This document shows, in pieces, positions 11,901 to 23,571 of a DNA stretch of 64,000 bases; the stretch's first letter is position 1, and every line of letters begins with the position of its first letter. The translations under genes were made by a program, and so were the position numbers. The notes beneath the pieces were generated by a model, which made no database searches, was not told the DNA's origin, and worked only from the letters and a program-made list of their open reading frames with translations. Source of the stretch: Apiospora phragmitis (Eukaryota; Ascomycota; Sordariomycetes; Amphisphaeriales; Apiosporaceae); the NCBI GenBank assembly GCA_038363925.1, contig JAQQWL010000006.1, positions 910,501 to 974,500 on the forward strand, read 5' to 3'.

Positions 11901-12493
11901 GTCCTCTCATTGAGAGATGGCCTCGACTTCCTCAATGGAGTCTTGATGGTATCAAAAGAAGAGGCCGTCTCGCCCATGGAGCTTGTCAGGGGTGGAGGCA
12001 TTTCTTGGGTATTCTCCTCGTCCAAAGGTGATTCGTCTCGGCTGTAGCTACCAGAGAGCTGTACAGAGGACTGTCTTTTCCGGATGGAGATAGACTGTTG
12101 AGAACGACCATCACCAGCAATCCGACCGACTGGATCTCGAGACACACTTCGACTCTTCACGCCTTGTAATGCACCCTGTGAGCTTATAGGCGGCCCCCCT
12201 TGCCGTTGTGGTCTCCGAAAAGTGTTGGAAGAAGCGGTGGTAGACGATGCATCGAGTTGGTCGCGCGAAACCGAGGTTCGCAGCCTCGAATTTGTAGTAG
12301 TCGTTCGGAGATCGCTGCTGCTTGAACTCGGTCTGAGGCTCTCTCTAGATAGAGCAGGGCGCAGGCCATTGGAGGTTGACTTGGACGTGGCGGTCGGAAT
12401 GGCTGTAGTTCGGGGCACTGGCAGTCGAGATGTTGGTCGCGGAATGGCACTTAGTCTGTTGGAAGCAGTGCTCAGACGCTTATTGTCGTCCAT
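8988..12493 (-). CDS. LRRC40-like leucine-rich-repeat protein, two frameshifts
   Basis: Minus strand, start at the ATG 12493-12491 ('MDDNKRLS'), stop at 8988. One normal intron, 10634-10688 (GTAAGT...CTATAG), joins 'FLTSLNL' to 'ASNKLANN'. The N-terminal ~350 residues are Ser/Arg/Pro-rich and disordered. An Ala/Lys helix (ALREQIAKAKAAKRAA) follows, then about 20 LRRs of the LxxLxLxxNxL type, with an acidic/Ser insert around 9700-9850. This order matches fungal LRRC40 homologues. The reading frame breaks twice: between about 11605 and 11650, and between about 10160 and 10190. Each break is equivalent to one missing base, since exon lengths 1805 and 1646 are both 2 modulo 3. Across the second break the LRR continues smoothly ('LTLSCNRL' to 'ALPDVGSWKRLLTLN'). 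Function unknown; LRR scaffolds bind partner proteins. Confidence 0.85.
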
Positions 12494-15131
12494 GTCGGTA
12501 GCTTGGACGCGCTCGGAAGCTGAAAGTCGTCGTGGTTGAAAGACAGGAGGCGCAAGCACATGGGGTGCATTGAAGCATACCACATACAAGGCCCTCGCTT
12601 GTCAGATACCAGGCTGGCAATGAATGACTACAGGCGATCGATCGGCTGGTCGTTTGTCGATTCTTCTGGAAGGAAATCCAAGAGATTGATGTCTCAGAAA
12701 AACGACGAAGCAGGTACCACAAGAGACTGAAGCTTATTGGAAGGTGTGACAAGTTGCGGCACTATCGAGGCTTCCATTGAATTAGCTGAAGCGGAAGGCG
12801 GGAGGGCGGCAGATGTAGTCAACTTACCTTTATTAGTCTCGTAGGTTAGGGTGGTAGTTTCTATTCTTACCCCAACTACCCATCCAAGCTACGTAGTACT
12901 GGAGTACGAGGGGCCAGGGGTCACACCAGGTTGCAGGGAGGGCGACTCGCTACACTATAATGATAGGGTTAGCACATATGTATGTGTGCAGTCCAGTGTT
13001 ACATTAGGTGTGCCTGTAGAAGTGATTCCTGTGTGTGCTTGACAGCCGGTCAACCTGATGGTGGTGAGTATGTAGGTATTTGTTGGAGAACTGTACATGG
13101 TGCCAATGCCCCTTTCCGGTCGTTGATCAGATGGCGTTCTGTTTGAACGAAGTGTTTGTTTGTGCAAACACAAGACCAATGAGCCTTCCAGGCACAACTT
13201 CTGGTAGGTTTCGCAGTCGGAACTGTTGATTAAAGTACGACCCTGGTCCCTGGTCCTGATCCTTCCCAAAGGGAACGTTCGCTGCAAGGTACCCCTGCCT
13301 AGCCTCCCTGGCTTTGCCAAAAGCAGAGCACACCTGGGCATTAGTGCGGGAACTTGCGGGGTGCTTCGGACTTGTCACCTGAAAAGCTGCCATAGCAACT
13401 ATTGGATCTCGAAGACAATCAAACAATGGTTCTGATACATCCGACGACGACGCGTTCTCATGTCGCGCAGACAGTGCTGAGTATCAGTGTCATGACAAAA
13501 CACGCAGTTAGTGAAAGTTGAAGGAAATTACACTCATGAATTCCCTTCGATATGGAAAATATGATAGCTTAAAGTGGTGTGGCCCAATTGATACTTTGGA
13601 CAATGTTGCATCAGATGTGATCAAACGACACGGCAGGCGCAATACGACCCTGTAAAACATGGGGCCAATCAGACCAGCCGATTGTGTTGATCCAGATAGA
13701 AATTGCATATGTATATTGGAAGTGACCACATGCGTCCAACAGCATCTCGGTGACGGAGAGAGTCGAGTATATTTCTCAGGCCACAAGTAATCAGCTAAGT
13801 GGAGAACATGTACACACTCTCTACTGGGAGCTCAGGTAAGTAGCTTTAGGTTGGGTATCTGTATCATAGGTAGAGTTCTTGATTAGCAGCCGCCCTTGTT
13901 TGACATGGCCAGGAAGCAAATGACTCATGAGTTGTATGATGTTCTTCCACCATGGAAGAGCCCTTGAAGAGGGACCGAGCCATATCAGTTCCCAACCTGC
14001 TCGATTGGCGTGTTACCCCTCAACCCCCTTCTGTGAGATACGCGCCTTACTCCAAGTTTGGAGAATACTACGCTCTGCCAAACACGGAAGGTATCCACAG
14101 GCGAGATGTCTATGCGAACATTGTCCATCGCACCGATACCTAGATACGTACGCATACTTTGGTGCTTGGGAGTTGTCTAAGACCCTGATGGGACAGGAAG
14201 ATCGAAATGCAGAGATTCTGATGTTGCCCATATATTGAAGATGTAATAATACCGACCTAGTTTCCGGCCCAACAGTAGCTTGTTTATAATGCAAGTTGTC
14301 CGTGTAATTGCATCTGGCATATCATTGATATTAGTAGGACAGCTGAAACCATCACCGGCAAGAGATAAGCCAAGTTGGTAGAAGATGATTGACTTTTCGA
14401 TACTTGTAAATTACTGCTATTACAGAAAAGAAAAAGCTTCCACCTTGATAGGTACCAACTGGGCTTAGCCCCTCCTGAGGGTCAAGCTCCGTCCACCGTC
14501 CGACCAACCACAGAGTTTGCAGGATTTTCCCAGCAAGACAGCAAAAGCCAAGAAGCTCAGGTCACTTTGGAAAGACGAAGCGAGTCTGTGCGCTATACCT
14601 GCCCAGCCTTCCAGTCAATCAAGCCCAGGTGGTTTCCAGCCTCTTCCAGCCATCAATAGAGCTATTCAGGTAGATCCAAGTACCTGTCACCATTAAAATA
14701 GACTGACAGATACTTCCTCTATACACATCTACCGTCCCCAAACTGCGGGCAGGAGAAGGCTAAAAGTCGCTTCCAACGCTCCCCGGCAACCATCAATTGC
14801 AGACAGTACTTCCTTACTCATCCCAACCCATCGACGGCACACTTCGTCACCGCCGCAACTTCAATCAGTATTGGTCAATATTGGTCACGACCAAGTCTCC
14901 TCTCTTGTCAATCAGCGCCTCGCCTTGTACAGGCGTGTCCAGCGCGTCCTACCTCTATCGGATCCGACTTTGTTGCTACCTTGTCGATAGAGCGGGCACC
15001 AGTCGCAAGATTCAGGCTCCCAAGAAACGGTCAAGCTGCAACGTCGCTGCCCACACTTTGCGACACCACCGCCCACAAGAACTTGTCGCCCGCATCGCAT
15101 TGTCTAGAAAGAGCGTTGATTTGTCACATCC
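12494..15131. other. divergent-promoter intergenic region, no gene seen
   Basis: Separates the LRR gene (-) from the coiled-coil gene (+). About 2.6 kb with short overlapping ORFs on both strands, none with a motif or coherent codon bias. The segment 14790-15131 is C/T-rich and probably the 5' UTR of the next gene. Confidence 0.65.
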
Positions 15132-16888
15132 ATGGCCATGTCAGTCGACGCGAACATGGCTTCTCCGGAGCACGATACCGTCGCGGACGAGGTTCCAGCC
15201 AACCCGCCTGACGCTTTGCCGTTCTCGCAATCCCAAGCTTCATTGCCCTCGACAGAAGGCCCTGCGTCGCCAATCGAACCGGACGCCTCGCTCAAAACCG
15301 AATTGAATGACCGTCGCAGCCCTTCATCTCAAATCATCCCCTCCTCTCTAACCCCGCCGCCATCGTCCCAAGTACCGCAACCCAATGGTCCTTCTGCCGG
15401 GCAACCTCTGGGGTACATCAGCTCGCAAAGGGCGAGCATTTTCTCACCTCCTGCGACCACTTCTAATCCTCTGACCCGCCGAGACCATCCCCCTCCCAAT
15501 GCCTCGGAGTATATTCCGCCTACTGCAAACCAGATTTCTGATGTATCTGTTGAGGAACTCAGGGCCATGTTCCAGTCCTGCCTGGCCGAGAACGCTCGAT
15601 CGAAAATGGAGACTGCTCATCATAAGCTGCAGTACAATCTCCTCAGGATGCAGGCTGAGGAGGAGGCAAACAGAGCTGCCGTCGAGCACGAGATGATGCG
15701 TCGTGAAGTGGAGGTTCTGCGCCAGGCTGAATATTCTCGTCAAGCTCGCCGCGAGCTGAGCGCCGCAGCGGAATCCACCCACGCCAAGTACTTGCATCTC
15801 AAGGCCTTGTACGAAGCGGCTGTTGATGAAATCGAAAGTTTACGGAAGCGCTCGAAGCTCGCCAAAAAGGTCATCCAACAAAAAGAAGACGAGATCATTA
15901 GTTTGACGGATGAGCGCGACATGCTTCTCACACGCATCCGAGAGAATCGTGAACATTTCCACATGCTATGTTCTCCAGGTGGTGTTTTTCATGGTGCGCT
16001 AACGCCCAAAACACCTGCTATTGCAACACCTCAGCAGACCCGAGCCACTCCGCGGCATACACCTCGAGCTACCCACCCGCACCATCATGCCCACTCTCAC
16101 TCCCTCAGTCATATTCATACTCACCACCGTGACCCCCGGCAGGAGAATGATACGAGCCAGGCCGGATTTGCTGCCTTGCTGCAAGCTCTCACTCGCGAGG
16201 ACAACAGCGCACCCTCGACCCCTTTAGTGGGGACCCGTCTCGCACCGCGCATACCCCCGAAACATACTCGTGGCGTACAGTCGCTCTCGTCGCTCCCAAC
16301 CACACCAAAACCCCGCCCGCGGGGTGACCACTCGGTCCTACTTCCCTCGGCCGACCTAGTTCCGCATTCTGAGCCCCCAGTCCGCTTCCCCACCGACACG
16401 CGGGTTGTACCAGAAACACCCACCTCTAACAGGGGCCGGAAAAGCCGAGAGAGTACGATCTCTGCCGAAGATAATGAGGATATAGACCGAGACGCTCTAG
16501 CCTCGGTTGCTGCTGCAACACAATCGTTCATGACGTCTGGGTCAGTAGGCCCAACCAAGCGCTCGCAGCGCCATCGCGATGACGAGGAAGAGGTATACGA
16601 AAGCCAGGCTAGCCAAGCAGCTTCCGAGATGCTACGGCGCGATCCCCGAGAGAGCTTTGAGGTGGCGAGCTCGGTTGGATCTCGGATGTAACCCCTGCAC
16701 CGGCTGAGAAATCGGCCAAGCTCCAAGCCAAGCTATATGCCGGTGTCAACAAGCCCGGCATCTCTGAGAAGCGAAAGTTTGCGGGAGTGCCTGATGTTGA
16801 CGAGAGCAGGCGCGATGTTTTCACAAGCCCTCCCAAGAAATCTCGCTTAGCAGGCGGTAAGATTGGACTTGGCATTATGAACAGCTAA
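15132..16888 (+). CDS. coiled-coil protein of unknown function, one frameshift near the 3' end
   Basis: Starts at the ATG 15132 (ACATCCATGGCC context). Residues ~1-135 are Pro/Ser-rich and disordered. Residues ~140-280 are a long heptad-type coiled coil rich in Glu/Arg/Leu ('KLAKKVIQQKEDEI', 'SLTDERDMLLTRIRENRE'). A His-rich stretch near residue 315 and a disordered tail follow. As written, the frame stops at TAA 16689-16691 after 'SSVGSRM'. One frame over, starting with 'SDVTPAPAEKSAKLQAKLYAG', coding continues to TAA 16886-16888 with conserved-looking Lys/Pro motifs (SPPKKSRLAGGKIGLG). The switch equals one missing base around 16665-16684. I do not recognise the family; Sordariomycete coiled-coil proteins like this are usually listed as hypothetical. 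The basic PPKKSR could be a nuclear localisation signal. Confidence 0.75.
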
Positions 16889-17638
16889 GCAGCTGGCACA
16901 TACAGCACAGGAAAAGACAGGAGTGGTCTGGCATGACCACGAGGCTTTGGTGGGAGGATTGACGAAAATTTGATTTACAACATGGGGATAGCTTAACGAG
17001 ATTCATGACAAAATGTGTATTATACCCTGGCTAGTTTGGTTGTGAAAGGGAAAGCTGGATAGCGGCTGCTAAGCTTTCAAGTTACCCGAGGTTTGGGATA
17101 GAGACGTAACGATGTTAACAGGACGTATTCCCCCCTCGCCGGTACTCACATACAGCATAGATAGATAAGTACTGAGTATATAAAATACAGGTGCAAGAAT
17201 GACATCTTATACCCTGTCTCAAAAGTGTCTTCGCTGTCTGATGGTAGCTGACGACCAGCTTCTGTGTCCGTCCATGTTTTTCCCGCCAAGTGCCGTTGCG
17301 CTATCCCTCGCCCCGTGGGGTTGGGAACTGGCCGGATTTGCCGAAGTCAATTGCCTGGGGAGCCTCAAAATCCCCCGAGTTAGCTCGGAAGTGTGTTTAT
17401 CCCCCACCTGAACGTCTCCATACCTCCGCCCGTGGAAGCGTCCAAAGCCGGGACGCTTTAAGCCGATCTGTGTTGCTGCTTCTGTTTCGAATCCAATCAT
17501 GGCCAGATCTTTCTTACTTCATTCTCACTGGTTGCTTCGAGCCCGTTTTGTTTTTCGTTCTTGAATTCGTCCTGGTGTCATACGCAATTCACGAGCCATC
17601 AGTTCTGTGCAGTCGATCAATCATTGTCACCACCCACC
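16889..17638. other. intergenic, no gene seen
   Basis: 3' flank of the coiled-coil gene and C/T-rich 5' flank of the thiolase gene. An open frame runs upstream of the thiolase start but lacks any thiolase similarity. Confidence 0.7.
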
Positions 17639-18898
17639 ATGGCGCTCCCCAAGGGCCTCTCCAACGTGCTTGCCAAAGCCCCCTCGGACGTCATTATACT
17701 ATCCTCCTGCGTACGCCCATCTGCCGGTCGTACAAGGGGCAGCTCAAAGACGCCTACACCGAAGAGCTGCTCTCGGTAGTGCTCCGCGCGACCCTCGACG
17801 CGAACCCGAACCTACCGCCCGAAGCCGTCCACGACGTCGCCGTGGGCGTGGTCCTCTCCGAGCTCGGCGGCTCCAAGGCCGCCCGTATGGCCCTGAACCA
17901 CGTCGGCTTCCCGAACTCGACCAGCCTCTACACGGTGAACCGCGCCTGCAGCTCGTCGCTGCAGAGCGTTGCCGCGGTTGCGGGGCAGATCCGCAGCGAG
18001 GCCATCGACACGGGCATCGCGGCCGGCATGGAGAGCATGACGCGCAACTACGGCAGCCGCGCGATCCCCACAGACCTCTGGCCGGCACTGAAGGGAGAGC
18101 CCTAATCACCACGCCCGCGACTGCATCATGCCCATGGGCCTCACGTCCGAGAACGTCGCGGCGCGCTACGGCGTCGGCCGCCGGGAGCAGGACGACTTCG
18201 CGGTCGAGTCGCACCGGCGCGCGGCGCGGGCACAGGCCGCGGGCGCCTTCGACCAGGAGATCGTGAAGGTGCACACGCGCTTCCAGGAGGTCGACAAGCA
18301 GGGCAATAAGGTCGGAGAAGAAAAACAGATCGAGGTGGCCAAGGACGACGGCATCCGCGCCAGCGCCACCCTTGAAGCGCTTGCGAAGCTCAAGCCCGCG
18401 TTCAAGGCCGATGGCACCAGCACCGCGGGCAACTCGAGCCAGGTCTCGGACGGCGCGGCCGCGACGCTGCTGATGCGCCGCAGCACGGCGACGGAGCTCG
18501 GGCTCTCGGGCAGCATCCTGGGCAAGTTCGTGGCGGCGGCGACGGCGGGGTGCGCGCCCGACGAGATGGGCGTCGGGCCGGCCGTAGTCATCCCCAAGCT
18601 GCTAAACCAACTAAAACTCACGACCAAGGACGTCGACCGCTGGGAGATCAACGAGGCCTTCGCGAGCCAGGCCATCTACTGCGTGCGGGAGCTGGGGCTC
18701 GAGTCCGCCTGGGAGCAAGGGAAGGTCAACCCCGACGGCGGCGCCATCGCGCTGGGCCACCCGCTCGGCGCCACGGGGGCGCGCATGACTAGCACCCTCA
18801 TGCACGGCTTGGGCAGGACCGGCGGCGAGGTCGGCGTCGTTAGCATGTGCGTTGGGACTGGCATGGGCATGGCGGGCCTGTTCGTCAGGGAGCAATAA
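17639..18898 (+). CDS. 3-ketoacyl-CoA thiolase (acetyl-CoA acyltransferase), two frameshifts
   Basis: Starts at ATG 17639 with strong context (CACCATGGCG). The total length of 1260 nt (~419 aa) is right for the family. Thiolase hallmarks are all present: nucleophile Cys in 'NRACSSSLQS' (~residue 103), 'NEAFASQA', the His of 'GHPLGATGAR' (~372) and the second active Cys in 'CVGTGMGMAGL' (~403). It cleaves 3-ketoacyl-CoA in beta-oxidation or condenses acetyl-CoA. The frame breaks twice. Near 17703-17712 'LSS(V)RTP' is off by one missing base. Near 18090-18112 one extra base (or two missing) separates 'LWPALKGEP' from 'HARDCIMPMGLTSENV'. The two shifts cancel. No C-terminal SKL is seen and the N-terminus (MALPKGLSNVL) is not a clean PTS2, so location is open. 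Confidence 0.9.
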
Positions 18899-19340
18899 AG
18901 AAGACGAATTCAGTATGTACATAGCATAGCGTGCATCAAGAATGCGTGTACATTAGGACTGCAACAAATCGGTACAATCTAACAAAGACTTCAATTTTTG
19001 GACGGGAATGGCAGCAGTTCTTTTCTTTCTTCTTCTTGTTTGAGATGGGTTCGTCTTCCCGAGCGACAGGTGTTCCTTTGTTTGTTACAATGCTCGAGAT
19101 TAAGGGGCAGACATTGTTTGCCTCTTCAATGGAGCAGACCGCAATTGATGTTTGCAATCTCCCTGGGTGGTCAAGCTTCAGGTGCAGCCACGCCGATGCG
19201 ACGTGCAAATGATACGGAAAAGCGACATGCTACGACGCAATCCAGTCACGCAAGCCAATTGATTGCCATACACAAGATCATACATCCAGTCAGCCAGCCT
19301 ATGGGCTGCCCACAAGCACCCTAACCTTCCCGCGACAGCG
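18899..19340. other. intergenic, no gene seen
   Basis: 3' flank of the thiolase gene. The end, 'ccctaaccttcccgcgacag' (19319-19338), looks like a branch point plus 3' splice site. The next gene may therefore have an upstream exon I could not place. Confidence 0.55.
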
Positions 19341-19889
19341 ATGTGGCTTCTCCTATTCACGATCCCCCTGGTCTGGACCTTCGTGCTGACCGTCCACTTC
19401 GCCCGCAACTACCGCGTCCTCCTGCGCCTCGTGCGCTAGACCGCGTGGGTCTACCTGCTCGTGCTGTCCGTCGTGGCGGCCGAGGTGTTCCGCGAAGGCT
19501 TCCTCGTCCTGAAGCCGCCTAGTAGCAGCAACAACAACGACAGCAACGACACAGACAGCTTCGTGCGTGGGGCAGGCGGCCTGCGCGGCGGCGTGGTCGC
19601 CGACTTCGGCACCTGGTGGTTTGCCTGGTTCGCCGTCGTCGCCCTCTCCGCGGCCTTCCCGCTGCTGCTGGTGCCCGCCGCCGGCCTGCCCGTCTTGCTG
19701 CTCCGCCACCCGGCCTTCCGCCTCGTCGTCGACTTCGGCCTCGTCCGCCTCGGCTGGACCGCCGCCGTCTACAACCCCGCCGTCTTCTGGTACGGCTGCG
19801 TGCTGCGGCCGCTGGCCGCTGCCGCCGCGGTCAGGGCCGAGTGGGTCGCCCGGGTGGTACAGTGTGTTTTTGCTGCGGCTGCTTCATGA
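19341..19889 (+). pseudogene. small polytopic membrane protein interrupted by an in-frame TAG
   Basis: From ATG 19341 one frame codes for 182 residues to TGA 19887-19889, broken only by TAG at 19437-19439 (codon 33). Both sides share hydrophobic segments and strong GC-ending codon use: 'MWLLLFTIPLVWTFVL' before the stop; 'TAWVYLLVLSVVAAEVF', 'GTWWFAWFAVVALSAAFPLLLV' and 'LVVDFGLVRLGW' after it. So it reads as a four-helix membrane protein with an Asn/Ser/Asp loop. No family recognised. A CAG-to-TAG change would create this stop and has the CpA-to-TpA direction of RIP, but one site proves nothing. Alternatives are an intact short protein starting after the stop (Met at 19461) or an unplaced upstream exon (splice-acceptor-like sequence ends at 19338). 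Confidence 0.5.
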
Positions 19890-22234
19890 TAGCAGCTAAG
19901 TCCGGGGCGAGTAAAAGCATGCAAGCAATTTGAAAAGAGGAAGGGATGGGTTGGAATGAGTGTTTGGCGCAGATAGGTTGAGAGGGAAAGGGGACGGCGT
20001 CAGGCCCCACAGTCACGTGCCACATTTCCAGGGGCTCCATTGGGAATAAAGTTGGCTGGGCATATCATTTTCATAGCAACAATCTGGTGAGAGTGCAGCC
20101 TCCATGTAGATACGGAAACATATGACCGAATAAATTGGTTCCACGGTTCATAAAAAGCCTTGGCGTTTTGGTAGGATTCCTACTCGTTGAACAGTTTGCT
20201 ATGCTTCGGTCAGAAGGTGCTCCTGATATGCGAGACGTGGCTATGCGTTCTCCTTGCATTGGGTAGAATCTTCTTGGCTCCATCCCCTCTTGCACAGCGA
20301 CGCTTGTGATTGGCTTGGTTGGGTCAGGTCATCTCTCATTGGCGAAACAAATTACATCCCTTGAGCGACAGCCAATGGATGGACAGCTACAATACCCACC
20401 TGTGCGATGGACTGACGGAGAGAGTGCGTCGACGGAGCCCGGAGCTCAGAGCTGGTGATAGATTGCAGTGACGTCCTGCCTTGTCTCTCCTGACGTTGCA
20501 GTGCCTTGGATCCCCTCGCCTCTCTTGCAACGTGGACCGCCTACTCTGGCAAAATGCAGCACCAGTGCCGCCACCATGCAGTGCCAGCTGCTATATCAGG
20601 CAGGCTGTGGTCTTTGTTATATGTGCCGCCCACCACACGGCGTTGCAGTCATGAAGTTACTTTTGTTAGTCATGCACCACTTGCACTTTATTTTGAGCAG
20701 TCGGCGCTATGTTATATCGTTACACCATCTTGAGCCTATCTGTCCGAGCAAACCGGTCAGCCCGGCGAGGATCGGCCGAGTAGCTCCTCGCAAGACCTCC
20801 TCGAAGAAGAATAGACCCGCAACCCACAAAAACTTCTGTCATTTCGACGTTTGGATGTACCATGATGTAATGAGACAAAATAGAGTGCTGACCGGATACA
20901 CGAAACCCCCTATAGGGGTTAAGCCCGGATGGCTTCTGAATGATTGCCAAGGTGAGGAGAAATCCGAGTCAACCCCCTGCCAAGGCCAAAAGGACATCAC
21001 CTTGAACAACTGCCGCCGGGAGTCGAAGCGGAAGGAGCCTTTCTGTACGTGGTTCTGTTCTCATATCTAGTAAGTGCGTTGGGTTGCCTTTTGCGCCACA
21101 AGCACAACACTATGCACCGAATGCACAAATGATGGTATAGATTGGCCCATCAAGCTTAATGGGCCTGGAAATATGACACTCAACATCCAGCTAATGCTCA
21201 AGAACCATATGGCCTGTCTCCGTCTGCGAGGGTGTCGCTCACATAGCCGTGATTTGCAGATAAGTTTGCAATATGCATGATGGACGGCTCTCGTGATGCG
21301 TGTGTTTCTTCACGGAGTAACTCTTCCAAATGGGCTGACATTTGATAATAGAACAAGTCTCACAGGAAATGCCGTACAGCCAGTCGCCAACTTGGGACAT
21401 ACATCATGATCCACGTTTTTGTTGTGTCAGTGATAGTGGACTTGCGGAGAAAAGCTGTGACGAAAATCTGCACGACTTTCACCTGCCGCATCTTTCTTAG
21501 TTGAGGCGCTAGAAGCGCTTCATCATTCGGTGTCCAAGCTTAGCTGGGGAGTTTATGCAAGGCTCTCGGAAGCTCCTCATCAAATGGGCTGCAGAAAGGT
21601 CGCTGGTAGAAAATGTAGGGCGCGTTCCGAGAGGCTGGCTGCGGGATCGTGAGATATCGAGGGCAATACTTTGCGAGGGCCAGACCCACCTGGTATTTGG
21701 TTTGCTCCCCCCTATGCGGCGCAGGTGCTACCCCTGTCATGGCATGGGGACCTCCCCTTGGTACAAGGGGTACAAGGAGCACGTTTCTGCCCGACATCTG
21801 GACCACGGAGCACCAAAAACTGCATTAGCGGGACCTCGGGTCTGCAGTACGCAGAGTGACAGTGTGATACGCCGCGCACCTGTCTCGTACCCCCATGGCG
21901 CCCATGCCTCCTCGGGCTTTGAAGCTGGAGAAGGGAGGTCCGGCATCTTTGGAAAGGCTTGAGAGAAAGGGCAGAAGACGGGGACCGGAGTGAAAAAGGG
22001 ACGAAATCCCCCTTTCTTGACCTGGAGGAGTAACAGCTATTTCGACAACGCTGCATCATCACATTCCTCTTTCTTCCAACGAGACAAAAACGATTACTTA
22101 TTAGAGTAGACAGCTATCCTGCTTGGCGAATGACATCCTTGGCTCAAGAGCTTATTGCTGACAGCATGAGTGGAAATGTCGAGTTCCACATGCCTGTCCA
22201 GGCCCTCATGCACTGTCACCCTCAAGGTTCTGAC
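19890..22234. other. intergenic, no gene seen
   Basis: About 2.3 kb. A 200-codon ORF at 20468-21070 (+) has irregular codon use and no motif, and I reject it. The frame of the next gene stays open back to an ATG at 22130. Confidence 0.65.
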
Positions 22235-23271
22235 ATGACACGGGCGGCTACCAAAGCTTCTGGACGGGTCCTGCAGATTGCGGTGCTCGAGTGCGAACAA
22301 ATGCCCCCCTATATCGTCCAGTCCCACGGAAACTTTGCCAAAATCTTCGAGCGCTGGCTCCTGGCCGGCACCCATCAGCTCAACATCGGCAAGCCGGCCC
22401 ACGAGCGCATATCGGTCAAGGCATACAGCTTCAACGTGAAAGAGGGGCATTATCCCTCGAGCTTCCAGGGTATCGATGCCATCATCATCTCGGGCTCCGT
22501 GAACGGCGTCAACGATGATCTCCCATGGATCGCAACGCTTCGGCGTTTTCTACTGGGTACCTACTTTGGGCCTCGTCCTCCTACCCCTTTGGACCCATTG
22601 CTGACAGTTTTCGAGGTGTTTATCACAACTTGCCCTGGATCAAGATTTTTGGCAGCTGCTTTGGCCATCAGCTGATAGCGCAAACGCTTCTGGGAGACCA
22701 CGGAGTACATGTCAAGAGGTCCAATGGTGGATGGGAAGTCGGGGTTCAAGAGGTCTATCATGACGATAGCTTTGCCCAGAACTTCCCTAGCTTGTCCGAG
22801 TCGCCCATGTGCTACCAGTTCCTCCACTCTGATGAGGTCGTCGCTGAGGACAACTTACCACCGACGTGGTCTTCGATAGGCTCGAGCTCGCTGTGTCAAA
22901 TTCAAGGTCTATACCAGCCGGGGAGAGTCTTGACATATCAGGTAAGTAGTATCTATCGTCTTCTTCTTTAGGTCGGTGGGGGCTATTCTCTTTATCGTGC
23001 CCGTCAGACAGGGCCGGTTTCGTCACCGAATAGTTCTACCCCAAATTTTAATACACCAAGGCTTTGTATCATGCAAACCTATTAACTACAAGCATTGGAG
23101 CAGGGGCATCCTGAGTTTGATCGCATAATCATGAACGACTTTGTTCGGAGGCTCGTGAAAGCCGGCGCAATCGACGCGGCCGTCAGCGGAACGTACCTTG
23201 CGTTCGTAGAGCGAGACGACACGAGGATCTTGGCGGCCGAGGTTTTCCTCGGATTCCTGACGGTCGATTGA
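22235..23271 (+). CDS. class-I glutamine amidotransferase-like protein
   Basis: Three exons: 22235-22556, 22616-22941, 23104-23271 (271 aa). The start at 22235 ('MTRAATKASGRVLQIAVLE') puts the Met just before the conserved first strand; an in-frame ATG at 22130 is the alternative. The GATase fold is clear: oxyanion strand 'AIIISGSVNGVNDDLPW', nucleophile elbow 'GSCFGHQLIAQ' (Cys ~121) and the catalytic His-Glu pair in 'TYQGHPEF'. It resembles the stand-alone fungal amidotransferases related to yeast YLR126C, which take ammonia from glutamine for an unknown acceptor. In intron 1 the first AG (22606-22607) is only two bases past the branch-like CTGAC and gives the wrong frame. AG 22614-22615 restores 'GVYHNLPWIKIFGSCFG'. 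No frame damage. Confidence 0.86.
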
Positions 23272-23571
23272 TCTAAACGCTTGAGACATGTGTGTTGTTC
23301 TGCTTTCGGGTGGCCGATTCTGGGTTGCTGGTGATGTTTGCGGACGGACAAAGGTCTTGGCATTCCTGAGTATCCCTTTCATCCCCCCTTTATTGTCAAC
23401 CACTACTATACTCTCCTACCCGGAGCTACGTGTATAATTCAGTCAAATCACATTTATTTGTCCCAATCTGTATGACTCTGTCTGCGCGAAGCCATTTTAA
23501 AGACTTGTGTTCCATCATATTCCCTTTGCCAGCCCGTCAATTCCTGCGACGTCTGAGTCTACTCGGGCAAA
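23272..23571. other. short intergenic spacer
   Basis: 300 bp between the amidotransferase stop and the next start. C/T-rich toward the 3' end, as expected of a promoter and 5' UTR. Antisense ORFs overlapping the amidotransferase 3' end are shadows. Confidence 0.6.

Noticed and set aside
17639..18898. Programmed ribosomal frameshifting as the cause of the frame changes
   Set aside because: No slippery heptamer at the breaks, and unrelated genes share the feature.
20468..21070. 200-codon ORF
   Set aside because: Cys/His/Pro composition without pattern and AT/GC-neutral codons; likely chance.
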